Positions 12,501 to 27,500 of a stretch of DNA of 64,000 nucleotides are shown here, in pieces (position 1 is the first letter of the stretch; each line of letters opens with the position of its first letter). Both the position numbers and the translations under genes were made by a program. Source of the DNA: Zonotrichia leucophrys gambelii (lineage: Eukaryota; Chordata; Aves; Passeriformes; Passerellidae); the NCBI RefSeq assembly GCF_028769735.1, contig NC_088176.1, positions 17,951,501-18,015,500 on the forward strand, given 5' to 3'. The notes under the pieces were generated by a model. That model was not told the origin of the DNA. It worked only from the letters and a program-made list of their open reading frames with translations, and made no database searches.

Positions 12501-15500
12501 CAAGTCCCCTCTCGAGCCTACCCAATGAGAACCTAAATAAATTAATATCTTCTTCAGCACCACCTTGTTTCAGAAAAATGAAATCTTTTGAGGGGCCAGA
12601 TTTTTATATAGCAGAGCCCAAGCATCATTAAGCAAGTAGTAGATTTCACAGAAAGGTAGAAAACTGGACAGCAAGTGTTACCACCAAGATGCTCCCCATT
12701 TGACTTCACTTGTGCAAATGACTCAGTTCCTTGGTGTCTCTCTGAACTTTGGAGAGCACATGTTCCTAGAGCTCCTGTCTTCCCACATATAAATATGCTG
12801 GAGTGGAAGGCCTGTGAAGGATGAGAAACTACCAACCTGGATAATTCAGACTCTGAAAGACAGACGTTTCTTATACACCAATCATTTACAAAATACACTT
12901 CACAGAAATATTCAGGTTTAAATTATATAGGGTTGTACATTTCACCTGTCTTTGTGGAAAATGCATTTGTAGTATAATTCACAGAAATTAAACCTAAATG
13001 CAGCATGTACTTTTTATGAAAGAAAACTCCTTCTACTCACCCCAAGGCCTAGGTATCCTTAAGGATAAAAGAACAAATATATCTGTAATATAAAGGATAA
13101 AAGAACCAATATAGCTGTAATTTTTTCCTGGCATATTCAAAAGATTTAATTTAAATTTCCTTTAAGCTTAAAAAATGCAATAATATCAGTGGATTTATCT
13201 TTGCTTCCCTTCTCTTGCTTCTCATTTAGAGGACAGTAAATTTGTGGAAATAGACAAATCGAATTCTGCATATGCAGCTCAGCATGAACACCTTGCCCTT
13301 ATTCAGAGACTGTCTCGCTCAGAGAATGTGCTCTATGGAGCAAACCTGGAAAACCTTTCTGCTGGGATGATGAGCAAATCTTGTGATAACCTCAGTGTGG
13401 AAACCAACAATAGGACTAGACACAAAAGCAATCTTGGCAGGTAGGTTTGCCTTTTCTCTCTGAACATGTGTAAGACTCAGGCATAAACTATTTTTTTTAA
13501 AGTTCTTACTATGGTCACACCAAAAGGTCTGGGGCTCCATGGTGCCAGCAGTAGTGCAAATGCAGGCACGAAGTTAATAGACTAAGAGAGAACAACTTGA
13601 AAAAGAGTGACATTTAAATTTTTACCAGACTCAAGAATAAACCACTAATTGGGTTATGAGGAAGTATAAAAATGAGGAAGAATAAATGTAAAATCTTCAA
13701 TGTCTGTATCTTCACTGGAAATTACAGCATGAGAATTAAAAAACCATCAGGAGCTGGTTTTGAGCAGGAATGCAGAGACCATTACTTAGTTGATTCCTCC
13801 ATGTCCAAATGTGTAATCCATAGGGGAATAGTGCAAGAACTTCTCCCTCTTTGTTTTGGTGCATTCACCTGTGTAGGTGGTTACTATAGCTACCCAGGCT
13901 CAAGATGAATTCTAGTGCCTTTTAGAGCACTAAGAGTTAGAATAGAGTGGAGGAGAACATGAACTACCAGAAAAACTTTCAGATATGGTTTTGTCTAAAT
14001 GGACTAAATGAATGATGGGGAAGTTATGCAGTGTTTTCCTGATACCTGCACTCAGCTCAGAGCAAAACACAGGAGGAATCAGTCATGATGAGTGGTCTAA
14101 TGGCAGCTGTTATTTGGAAGTAAATGTTGGCAAGGATAAACCACTTCTCCCCTAAAATGAAATATGTGCCAGAAATCAGAATACTCATTGAAAGGCCATA
14201 AACCTGTGCATTCCCAACTCTGATAAATACCACTGCTGATTTTTTATTGTAACAGTCTTCCTTTCCTGCCCTGCAGGTCTCTATCAGGGCTATCCCAGTC
14301 AGAAATGCACATTAATTTGAATGGAAAGCAAAGGAGTTATGATTTTCTCTCTATCCATTCAACTCAGAACACCATCAGTGGTAAGTATATTAATCATAAA
14401 GAGAGACAGTACCCTTCCATGTTTATTGTTTCAATAGAAGGAGACCAACATGTATTTTACTTACAGATTAAAGACTATCTTTTTTTCCTTCTAGTAATGG
14501 AAATTAGTCCAGAGTTTAGCAAGACAAGCTGTTTTCTTCTCCTTAAGCCCCACTTTGCATCAGGTTCAGTGGTAAAGGACTTGGTGGTAAAATGATTCTA
14601 TAATGGTGCCTAATGCTCTACAGAGATGTAGTTCAGTATACCCAGAGACTCTTGCATGGGACAATATCCCTGTGCTCAGAGGTCATTGTTTGGTTCAAAA
14701 CTGAGATCTACAACTCAATAAATAATGCATGGGACAGCATGGACCTGGATAAAGGCTCCAGGTCTTTACTCTGCTCTTGCACTTGCATGATACTAAGGAC
14801 TGAATATCTAATTTTCTATCAGAAGCCAGACTGCATGCACATGGGGAGCCAATCTATGGAACATGAAGTTATGCTTATCTGGTTAGTCTATTTAAAAATT
14901 AGAACACTACTATAGACACACTGTGGCAATTGCCCAATGTTAAGTAGTCACCGTTGCAATCAGTGTTGGTTGGACTGCACCTTCAGGTCCCATAGGGCCT
15001 AAGGCTAGAGCCCACAGGAGATTTTGTGTCCAAATCACCCTCAGTTTCAATGGGCACTACATGCTTGACTCTTTAAATATTCTAGTCTTAATAAAAACAC
15101 TGCAGAAAAACATATATTGTCCCAGAAAGGAACATTGTAGGACAAGGTCGCACAGCTCTGTAAAGAGTTTTTTAGAAAGAATGAAAACTTCTGAACACTT
15201 GTTTGAGCTTTCTTCCAGAATTATATTGATTCAAAGTAACAGTAATGTTGAGGTCAAGGATAAAACATATATTAATTTTGAAGCCTTAGTTTTGCATAGT
15301 ACGTGAATATTCCCAGCATGCTGTATTCCTAGCATTAATCTACATTTATTCTAGCTGTTTTGTTTCTGCAGCACCTGGATCACCAGCCACCCAAAAGGAA
15401 GTTTTGCTAAGTGGTCTAGAAAGAGAAATCATATGTGTCAGCCTAAAACGTGACCCTAAGAATGGATTTGGTAAGTAAAGAACATAAATGTTACGTTTGT

Positions 15501-18500
15501 TACTGGGACTATCAGGTCCTGGTGCTAACACTGATGCTTGCTGACTCAGGCTGGGCAAGACTGTAAAATCCTTTAGTCCATTTATTCTTCTTATAGAGTA
15601 AGAGTACCAATCTCTGTGAAGGACTCAGAATTTCCAGGACTGAAAAGGACTAAGAACAAAAATCAAGACTGTGACATTTTCAGAGGATTAAATAAGGCCA
15701 CAGAGACCAAAGGAACCAAGTGCTAAGAGTAGATTGAGAAAACCATGGTTTTAGTTTTGTATCTGAAATACACATGTACTGATTTTATTTATCTTAGACC
15801 TTACAGGTGGTGCCTGTGAGGGTGTAAAATATTTACACCAACTTTGCATAAATGTTTCCCAACTTTTGGATTATTATCTGGATAATATTTTTGTTATATA
15901 TTACCTTAATCACACTGTATCAAGTTCTTGTGGATAACTTCAGAAGTTCAGACCATCATGTTTTACAAATGACCATTAATACAATTAAAAACCAAATTTA
16001 TGAATGGTGCAGGTCCGTGTGTAATATCCTAATCCCAAATTCAACTATTATAGAAGTGAGAAGAATATATTTCAATAGTCAGAGTTAGGATAGTGAAACT
16101 GAACTACTGAACAATAGATTTCATTTTCTTAGATCTCTTACATTAGAAGTTTACATGGCCCTCCTCAGGTTTCCTGTTTGCATGATGTAGAATGATGTTC
16201 AAATTTATCTCATGAGCTTTTATACCATTTCCCTCCTGCAGGTGTTAAATGCTGCAGGTCCACCTAGTTCATGACTCATGAAATACAGTAGTTAGAGTCT
16301 CTAAAAGTACTGAGCCAGGAAAACGTTATTATTGGGAAATTATATCTAAGTAGTTATCAAAGTCACCAGCACACTTTAATTATAACGTAAGTTTAAAGCT
16401 CTCCCAAGTCAAGACCTTGATGCCCTGTAAATCAAAGCTCCCCATCCTTCAGATCATGTACAAAAGGTATGCCACTGGAGTAAGAGCCTTTTGTGCTCCT
16501 AAGATTCATCTTTTTTCATACTGCCAGTGTTTGCATTCTCATGCTATCTCGTTTTTGCAGGTTTTGTAATTATTGGAGGAGAAAATGTAGGAAAATTAGA
16601 CCTCGGTATCTTTATCGCTTCAATTATCCCTGGGGGACCTGCAGACAGAGCTGGAAATATCAAACCAGGTCATTTTCTGCACTTTTTAATTAGAATTAAA
16701 ATACTTGCATAGTTTAAAGTTAGCTTATCTGGATTTATTTCCTTATTTAGATGTGCTTTCTCTTGCTTTTATCTTTTTTTTCTTAAGGAGGACGACTCAT
16801 CTCTGTGAATAATATCAGTCTGGAGGGTGTTTCATTTAATACTGCAGTTAAAATCATACAGAACTCTCCTGATGAAGTGGAGCTTATCATCTCTCAACCC
16901 AAAGGTATAAAGGCAAAGGCCTCTGCTGGCTCTTGGATGCTAATGGTTAACTCAGGACACTCATCTCTAATGGGCACTGGGATGTAGTACTACATTCCTG
17001 CTACTGACTGCCATAGAACAACCATACACTAAAATAGTTGACTTCTGGTAGGTATCATGTGATGTCTCTGCTACATCAGTGTGAAAAAATCTATTATGGG
17101 CTGCCTCGCTGAAGATTACAGGAATTTTGGCATTTCTTTCTCTGACAGAGAGGCATAGTCCTCTGCAGTGAGGAAGCAAACACATTTCTGAACACCTACA
17201 ATAGCAGTGCTCCATTTTACATTGACTAACTCATTTTACAGATCTGATTTCACAATCAGTTGAAATAAGTAGCTACTTTGCCCCCTTGTGCTGGGTTATA
17301 ATAATATTTTTCTTCAAGTTTACTTGCTACTTGCATTTAACGATATTTTATTTTGGTATGGCTTTACAGACATGTATGAAGAAGGATTAAATGAAGAAAA
17401 GAATCTATCAAGAGGAAACAGCACTAGTGGATCTGAGATCTCTTGTGTAGACAGTGGGAGAAAAAAGATTCAGGATTGTCATACAGCTCTCCCCAAAGAA
17501 CAGGACACAAATACAGAACTTGAGAAGACTCTCCCTTGGAATTTAGCATCAAAATTGGGCCCTAGGATTCCAGTTCCTTCAGCTAATAGCCTGGATATAG
17601 AGGTAACTGCGATTTTGATGCTGCTCAGTAATGTTACACGCAGCACACAACACACAACATACCAGATACATGTAGAAGGGAAAGTCTTTGTGAAGGAAAG
17701 GAGATAGAAAACCTCAAAATAAATTACATTGGAAATGTCAAAATGATGGACTATCTAAAGTATGTGAATAAATGGGGAAACTGTTCTACAAAATATTTTA
17801 AAAATTCTCCCTCCTTTTTCCAGTGGAGGGACAAAATTTTGATTATATTCTTGCAGTCTTTTAAGTTTTCAAACCAGTCCCAGAACATGCCATGTCTAAT
17901 TTCCTACTTCTAGATATCCTCCCTATATATACTCAGGTTATGTGCATTTAGACAGATTGCATTTTGAGTAGCATAAGCTTAAGTTTCCAATAATATCAGA
18001 GATATAAATGGTAATGCTCCAGGTTTATAATCAAACCTTTTACATCTTCTGGAAATGTTCTCCTTTTTTTTTTTTTAAATTCCTTCCCCTCCCCCTTTTC
18101 TTTTTAAACCAAGATGCTGTAATCTCATTAAAGTTTTTATTTTTGAGACAGGCAGTTGATTCTTCCCACTTACCATCTCCATCAGAAACCAACTCAAAGG
18201 AAGTCTACACGGTGGAGCTTCTTAAAGAAGATGGGACTTTTGGAATCAGTGTGACTGCAAGTATCACTGTTAATCTTTAATTGTCTGTCAAATTGTTACC
18301 TGACTGAGAACAAAGACAGGAGAAGATAGGCTGGTAACAGAAACTGTTAGCATGGCACATTGTGAACCTAAGTGTCCACTGATTGACACAGAGTGCATGA
18401 AGTACTGTCGCTGCTCATTGCCTGGTTCTCACCCACACCATCTGGGAAAGAAGTGTCCTGGCATAAAGCACGTGGCAGTACAAACCCTTTTTGTCCTGAC

Positions 18501-21500
18501 TTGATGTGAGAACAAACCTACCACTGAAAGCAGAGTTTGGTCAGGGAGGACTAGAGAAGGTCAGGGAGGACTACAGAAGAAATATCTGCCACATTTGGAT
18601 AACAAGTTCTTGTCCTAGCTATTTAATTTGAATTTACCCCTCCAGGCTGAGATGTCTCTACAGTCTTTGCTGAAATGGAATGTAAAGCAACATCCATTTC
18701 ATTGCCTGCAGAAGAAATTAAGGGTCATCTTTTTCATCTGAATTTGGCCAGGGGATGTAGATGGACAGATCATGATTCTTAGGTTAATCTGAAATTTCTA
18801 GGAGTGCTCAAGTTCAGGTCCATGCTTAATATATTGTTCAAAAGATTAGTGTTTGAAGAATGGATATTGCATAGCTTAGAAGCTGAGCTAGAGAATAACT
18901 GAAAGATGCAAGACCATTTTATGTGAGCACAGGGAGAAATTTATGAACATTTAGTAACTATTTTTATGTAGTCACATTGAAATACATTGCATTTTCCTGA
19001 GAAAATAAGATTACTGCCTATGGAAGTATATTACAACTAGATGGGGTTTTAGAGTAATAAGGTTTGGAGTAATATCCTCTTTTCCTTTTCCCCAATATTT
19101 AAAGAAGAAAGCAATTCCTGAAGCAGTTACTTTGCAGTGCATGTGTAAGTTGCTTTGATGTTTACCACAGGAAGAATATATGAAGACTCTAATCTGTGGG
19201 CATGTTTTGCAGGGTGGAATTAACACCAGTGTGCGTCATGGTGGGATATATGTGAAGTCAATCATTCCCAGGGGACCAGCAGATAAGGATGGACAAATAA
19301 AGATAGGTAACATGTCTGGCAATAAAACCCTGGGCTGCAGTGAGTTCACTGTTAGTGTGGACAATGAAACACATTTGGGATTGGAGGTGCTACAACTGCA
19401 AAGTGTAATATATGGTCCATCATTCCTCAGCCTGTCCCTGTACTACATGAAGGGATGCCACTGAAAAAACAGAAGCCTCACATTAACACTGTAGAGTTAC
19501 AGTTCTGTGGCTGCCATCAGGCTAGTGACTCTGACATCATTGTTACTGTGCTAACCAGATGCTAGCACTGCATTTACTTACAGAATACCCTGGAATGCTT
19601 TAGCTGCTGGTTATAGAGTGCTGTACAGCAAGCAGTATTGCTTTCCTATGAATTAATATTAATTTGACACATGTAAGAAAGAAGATCTATTGTAATGTGG
19701 GCAGCCTCAAGGTTTACACCCTCTGAACCTGAACATCAAAGCAACTGGATGTTCTTTTTTTTTACCTCAGGTGATCGTCTGCTGGAAGTAGATGGCATCA
19801 GCCTCTGTGGCATCACGCACAAACAGGCTGTGGAACACCTTAAGAAATCTGGCCAGGTTTGTGCAAGAGCAGAGATCAATAAGACACACAGTACACTAAC
19901 CTGGACTTAGTATGAGGCATAGTAGCCAAGCCTGGCCAAAAGAACCATCCCTCCCTCTGCTCCCACCCTATTCCTCTAAACAGAAAAGGAAAAAAGGCTT
20001 AGGACTCACTGTGTCCAATGTAACTGGAACCTGTTTATCACTGTTTTAGATTGCCAGACTGGTTTTAGAAAGGGGAAACTACCAATTGGCAGAGCCTTGT
20101 CTGACTGCTAATGACAGAAAGGAGGACCAATGTGCAGTTGTTTCTGTGGCAACATCCCTCACAGATGGCACCAAGGACTGCTGCTTTTTGACAGATGGTA
20201 AGCGATAAAGAAGGAACTCAGGGTGACTTCCTACGATGTGCAGGAAAGGAATGAATGAAAATAATTCTATGAAATTTCTTTGGGTTGGAAGGAAAACCAT
20301 ATACTGAATAGAATTATAATATTAAATATTAATGACATAATCAAAAATAAATTCTGAAAAATATATTTCTAATGTTTATAGAGTTATAGTGGCTAGATAT
20401 AGCTGAATTTGCCCTAGTCATCAATACTGTATCTCTCAGCCTTTGTGAGACTGGCCTGGCAAGGGACACACTGTCTGTACCCCACAGCATCCTCGGGCAG
20501 GAAGCAGCTGTGTGGATGTGGCCAGGCTGTTACCCAGGGAGAGCCTCACCAGCACAGCTGCTGATGCTCTGACAGTGATGAAGCTGGAGGGAACTGGAGA
20601 CTGTCATCACTTAATTTCTCAAAAGCACAAGATTTACAGATCACTTACACAGAATTTACCCAACAAATAAAGGCTGTATCATTAACTGAAGGTTGTCTCA
20701 TAAGCACCAAGTCTGAACCATACTTTTCCATGGGGCAGTTACTCCACTGGAATTCAGCTACAAGCATGGTGTTTGGGAAAGGCCTAAACTAACTACAGAA
20801 GAGTAAAATCTATGCAACACTTACAGAAGAATATCAGAAAAAGATAGCATGTGAATCTCTTTATGTTGGTACAAAAAGCTTTTCCCCTTTATGGGCTGGT
20901 ACCAGACTGTGAGCACATGGTGGAATAGATTCCAGTTCTCCCTATTCTGACTGTGAGATTTCAAAGACTTACATAAGATAGAGGAACACCTAAACCTTCT
21001 TTTGGCTTTATTATTAGTAGATCTACCTCTGCAGCACACAGGTAAAAAGTCTTTTGAGAGTATAGTTTATATTGGCTCCTCAGGGGGTACATATGCCATG
21101 GTTCCCACTTTTTTCCCAATCTCTGATTTGAGCAGATAACACATTTGAAGTGAAATTAACCAAGAATTCTGGAGGCCTTGGATTTAGTGTTCTGCAGATG
21201 GAAGGAGATGCTTGTGAACACCTTGGAGGAGCTATTGTCAGGATCAAAAGACTGTTTCCAGGGCAGCCAGCTGAAGAGAATGGAGAAATTGAAGTTGGAG
21301 ATGTCATTTTAGCTGTGAATGGGAAACCTCTCAAAGGGCTCCTGTATCAGGTAGCAGGAAGTGTTATTACTGGGGCTCCATCTGGGTAACAGGTTAATAA
21401 AGACAATGCATTTAAACTTAATTATCACCAGAGGGAGGCAGAATTTGCATACAATTAATCTGATTTCTATGTAGGATTCTCCTCTAGAACTCCTATGTAG

Positions 21501-24500
21501 AATTTCCGTTCTAAATGAATTCTGACAGTGAATTTCATCTGCTATTTAATTTCTAAGTTTCTACCATTAATGTATGAATTCTATTGTTAGATGCACACCA
21601 GTTGTTAATTAGTTGGAATCTTTGTTGCTTTTATGCATGATTGGAACAATTTTACCCTGTGGTCATTTGTGCTTTGTAATGTCATTCTAAATATAATGCC
21701 CCAGATTCAAATTTCTACCAAGATTGGTAAGTCCTGTGTAAGTTTTTAACCTGGAATGAGAAATTCTATACTCAATTAAGAAATTAAATGGTAATGGCCT
21801 ACATGTGGATTTATTTTTCTTCATTGGAATATGGCAGTTTGGGGAGTTATGCTGAAATAATTGACCAAAGATGTTACTGCTACACATGGTTTGAATGAAT
21901 TTTCCTGAAAATTCTGTTTTCTTCAAGAAAAGAAAATTAATTAACCTAAACCTGTTGTGCCTGATGGCGAAGCGCAAGTTTATAAATAGAACTGACTTTA
22001 CATTAGATACATATTCACCTATAAACTATGGTCCATTTGTATGACAATCCTTCAGTGGTGAATGTTGGCCCTCATACCTCTGGTATGAGAGAAATATAGC
22101 ATTCACTATAAAAATTTTCTCCATCTCAGTTGGTAAAATGACATGTAAGATTTACTCTGTCCCATCAGAAATATAACATTCCTTCTTTCTGTTTAGGATG
22201 TCCTGCACTTGTTAAGAGGAGCTCCTCGAGAAGTTACGCTGCTACTTTGCAGACCACCAAAAGGTGTTCTTCCAGAAATAGAGCCGATTGCCCTGGTAAG
22301 GCAAAGCTTCTGACAGAAACTTGCTTCTGTAAACCTGCAAAGACACTACTACATTTTCTATCCAGTCTTGAACAAGGCAACTTTCCCTTTTCTCCAAGGC
22401 CCTCAATTCCATTTCTTTCCTGGTTTCAACTCAGCCTGCGAAGTTCAATTTATAGTTTCTTAGCAACCAAAATAATACAAATCTGGCAGACATTAAACAT
22501 ATTTATCCTAGTTAAGTTGCTGTACTATCATTGGAGTGAAACAGCACGTACCCAAGCAGGTCTTCTAGTGGTGCTTCTAAAAATGCTCTATCAGATCCTC
22601 AGCCAGAAACTACAGATATTCTAAAATGCAGCTATTTTAACTCCCCAAAGTGAGAAGAAAATAAAGAACTTTTCCTATCCAGACTATCTCTTAATGAAGT
22701 TTAAAAAATGGAATAATAGTTTCAACTGGTTATTCAGGTTCTCCTTCTTCAGGAAGAAGTGACAGTCACAACCATCTCCAGATATCAAACTGACTCCAGG
22801 TGCTCTTCTGCAGTGTGCCCTTGGCTGATTTCTATGGTCAAGTCGCATGGGAGTCAAGTCTGGAAACTCCTTCCATGGAATGAAGAGAATATAGACACAA
22901 CATTGAGGCATGATATGAACGGATACATTAAAAAATAACCTCTAGCAAATAATTCATTAGGAAAAGTGACCTGGTGGAGTAGTTTTGATTGGAATTCTTG
23001 TAGAATGTGAAAAATAAGCATTAAGACAAAAGTGTTATTTGGTAAGAGAGTACCTTCTATTTTTTCTCCTTCCTCCCAGCTACCATTTGGTATTTTCCCA
23101 TTCAGAAGCTCGTTAATATTGCCTTTTCAAAATATTTTGCTCTTGAAGGAAAATGATGGGAGATTATAAATGAGTTACACTAACTTTTCTGTTTTTTTAA
23201 TAGACTCCAGCACCATCTCCAATTAAGGACTTTGTGGCAGAAATGCCAGGCAGCACAGGGGCAGGAAACAGCATGGATCAATCTACCAGTGATGGAAGTA
23301 GCACCTCTCCAGACCTCGAAGACTGCCTTGATTCTCCAGTGGGAGAAGATTTCAGTGAGCCTCCGGAGGATGACAGCTCAGCTTACGAAGAGCAGGAAGC
23401 TGAGTTTCAAGAGAAACCCATTCAGAAACTCCCAACTTCCAGAGAAAGTTTCTATAAGCATCTTTGGAAGATTCATCAAGAAGCTTCCAGTTCTGAAATC
23501 TTCCACTCTCTAGAGGAGGAAGTGAAGCAGAACTGCTACTCACCGTGTGAGTTTGGGCAGGCCAAAAGGTAGGGAGTACCAAAATCTGTTCTCCAGCCTT
23601 TCCTTTGACTCTTAGGACTTTGAAAGGTAATTGCTTAGGTTTAAGTACAGGGCTCTCTGCTTCTAATCACTCCTAATTACTGAAGGTTTTGTTTTATTAT
23701 CTGATTCTGACTCACCTAATCTGCTTTCCCTATTTACTCTCATCTTATTAGAATTTTGCATAAGTCTGCATTGAGAGTTCTGCACCACTGTAATCATTTA
23801 TGCTGTTGAGCTGAAGGTGTTGCCGTTTGAAATCAGTGGAAAGATACCTGTTCACCTCAACAGGAAACAAATACTTTTATTGATTATATGATCTTTTGCT
23901 TTAATTTGTTTTCAGAGTTGACTTAAATAGGGCACCAAATTTTTTTCTTAATTGTGCGATCTCTTAATTTCAATTTTTTTCATAGGAAATAAAAACACCT
24001 CAGAAGAGAAACTGTGATGAAGGAGGGAAAAAAAGGGTTATTTCATGTTTTCTGGCCTTCAGAAGCCAATAGAACCCCTGAACCAGAGGAATTATACAAT
24101 AAAATACAGTGCAAATGGACTCAGTCTCCTTTCACATTCCTTTGAATATATCAGACACTATCAGAAGACAATTAATTCCATTTTCATCATCCTTCCCAGT
24201 ACAAAAAAGTATAAATTATCAGAACAGAAAGGATTGATACAAAGACAAATTGGAAGTCTTCTAGAGGCCTTTAACTTACAGCTTTAGTAATTTTATTGAG
24301 AATCTAATTTTTATTTCCCCATACAGTCACTTGAAATGATTTTGTTACTTTTGACTCTCATCAAGCACAGCCCCAGACAGTTGTGTCTGGGGAGGGACAG
24401 CACTACCCGGCACTGCAAGCCAAGTGGGATCAGAGGGGCAGCTCATAATTTTAGCATTTCTTTGTCAAGTGCAGAAGCTTCACTCAATTCATGAATGAAG

Positions 24501-27500
24501 CTCCTGCTTAATTTTCTGCTTCTATACTTCTGAGAGTAAAATCAGCAGAAATATGTCTGCAGCAAACGTATTTGCCAAGAGATAATACAGATTCAATGAA
24601 ACTAAGTTTATGTGGGAAAATACCAATTCCAAGAAAAATTTTGGATTCTTTCCAAAAAGGAAGTTCTGAAATAAATGTTTTTGTTTGATACATTTTCAGT
24701 ATCATATAGTATCAGCTTTTGCATTTTTAAAAGGAAGCCAGAGAAGTTTAGGATGCCATGCATTTTAAACAATATATTAAATATAATCTCAATTTAAATC
24801 TTTCCAGCTAAAACCAGACAAAATCCCCAGAAGGAAATAGGCATTAATAAAGGACTTCCTTTTGATTAATGAAGAAATTTCTCCAGATTACTCAAAATAT
24901 TTCATGCAAATGTATAAATTTTCTGATAAGAATTTTACAGAGATCTTCTGTGATTTCATACAGGACATGGAATTTATTTTAATTTTAGTTGTCTATGTTT
25001 GCTTAGGAGACAATGGACAGTTCACTTCTATCAAAGAGCAAACATCCTGGCTGACATAGATGTGAATATGCCATTTTAGGTGTTTTTAAGATGAATGAAT
25101 GTTTAGCAATATTTCAATAAGGATTGATATGAAGAAAACATACTTTAAAATAAAAGTGTTTCTAGCATTTTTATGAGCTTTAATGGTAAATTTTTGGGAG
25201 ACGATGCCAGAGACGTCTACTCAGGCTCATGAAGGACAACAGCCAAAACTATTAAACACAGCATTTGTGATTACAGTTTGGGCTTGAACATCAAAAGTGC
25301 TGAATATTTTGTTTGCAATATAGTGGAACAGAATGAATAATAATTTTAATTCAATTAATTTAGTAAGTCCATTGGTGGTTTTCAGACAACTCATATGCTT
25401 CAAGTTAAGCATAAGAATAAAGGCAAGCTTATAAAGAGGAGTATGGACTTCTTTTTAAGAAGAAACAGGAACCACTTCATATTTCATGTTTCTGGTCAGT
25501 GCCCAGTTACCCAGGAATGACCTGTAGAAGCCAGAGATGTGGCTGGCATTTCTTTTCCCAGAAAAATGCTAACATAAAAATTGTAAGGGTATTTTAATGT
25601 CCATACTGCTTACCAGAAAAGTTAATTAATTTGTTTATGGAAGATTAAATAATTAATGGTCTGGGCTTTGTACAATTAATCTTTTTGAGAAGCAATCAAA
25701 GTACTAATTAATGCCTTAAAAAAATTAAGAGTGCAAGATTTTGCAAAGGTAAATAATGGAAGCTTTTTAATCTTTCAAGCAGCTTTGCAAAATATTGATT
25801 ACTTATTTGCTTTTGTACTACCATTGAAGGATTCAGACAGCAATTCAGTACCATAACCAGTAATTCAGTTAAAATGAAAATAAGGTAATGCATAAATAGT
25901 AGACTTTTCAGTGGCCATCTAATAAAGCATATGGAGGAAAACCCCAGCACTGAAATCTTTTTATTTTCCAGCCACATATTTAATAAGAGTCATGATGACC
26001 TATTGAACACAAAATGTATGCCTGAAACTCTCTCTCTAACCCCTATTGATGAAGAGTATCTCACTGTCAGCTCAATGTCTGTGACCTCCCTTCCACGAGG
26101 AGGAAGCTCCAAGACAGTCTCTGCAACCCCACAGCCACGTGATTGTGGTCCCTCATCACCATCCCTGCCTGCCAGAGAGGCACATGACAGTGACAATGAA
26201 TGGGAAGACTTGGAGGAACCCGAGGAAGAGAAGGAAGAAAATGAAGAGTGTATTCAGGTATGTGATGGGCACCAAATGACTGACTGGTAGAATACAAGGG
26301 AAAAGAAACAATTTTAAGAATGTTACAGTCTTAAACAATAATTTTAACCCATTTTCTATGCTATTTTCACATGACTTTTTTTTCTTTTTTTACTTTCCTG
26401 AATATTCACAATCTTCAAATAAAGCAGACCTTTCACTATGCCCTGCTCTCCAGAATTCTTAACCATTTGCCTTAAGGCTATTTCTTTTTTCTTGGCATCT
26501 TACTATTTCTCCAACTTTCCAAAATTCTGCATTATTATTCTCAGTGTACAAAGACCTAAAAGCTGTCTAGTAGCTTCTAAAATTAATTGGAGTCAGCTAC
26601 TTGGATTTTTCCTGCCATGTTTCAAGGCCATGCAGAAAATCACTTTGTTACAGCGATATTGCTGTAATGTCCTGATAAGAAAGTATGATTCTTGTGCTAA
26701 TTACTATTCAAAATATAAGGCTCAGTCCTGCCAAATGCTGAACATCTTGCATTCCTATGACACTAATGAGCTCTGAATTCCTACTAATTTGAGAGCTCTG
26801 TGGACAAAATTTAGCTGCAGGCATTTCCTTCAGTGGGGCAGCAATAGCAGTAATAACAGTGATCTTGCACCCTGCTATCACAATGCTTGTCAGCTCAGAG
26901 GCCTCCATGCCTTTCTTTACACATTCCAAATGCCTAATTCCAGATCCTGGTGGCATTCTTTGCTTTACTAGGCCCTATAAGTCAATCAACATGAACCTCC
27001 ACAATTATGGGATGTGGCAGAACACCTTTTACATACTCTTGTACCATCTGAGGATCTGATTCTTACCTGCATATAAAAATTATGGAATATGTTACTGAAG
27101 CAACAGAAAAGCCTACATCAAAAGAACTGTGCTTGTTTTAACAGGAAATGGAGATCTTTGTGACTTTGACAAAGTCAGAGAACAATGGTTATGGATTCTC
27201 TGTAGTTCTTAACAAAATGGACACCTGCCTGTATGTTGATGAAATCTTGAATGATCCTGCCCTTTCTGATGGAAGATTGAGAAGGGGAGACAGAATCATT
27301 ATGGTACAGTAATTTTTTGAGTTTATGCAGAGGAGAAAATATTTACAGATCAATGTCATCATTGGCATTCTTTGTTTAGTATCACCCATTTATCACATAC
27401 TTAGGTATGTAAATAAATAATATAATAAATCTAATTCTGCTGACCTCAGTTGGATAAATCTCAGGCTGAATAGATTGTATGATGAGGCAAATAAAATTAA

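Noticed and set aside
23547..23568. Strong-looking donor CCGT|GTGAGT inside e23
   Set aside because: It leaves phase 1, which does not fit e24. The donor at 23569 fits.
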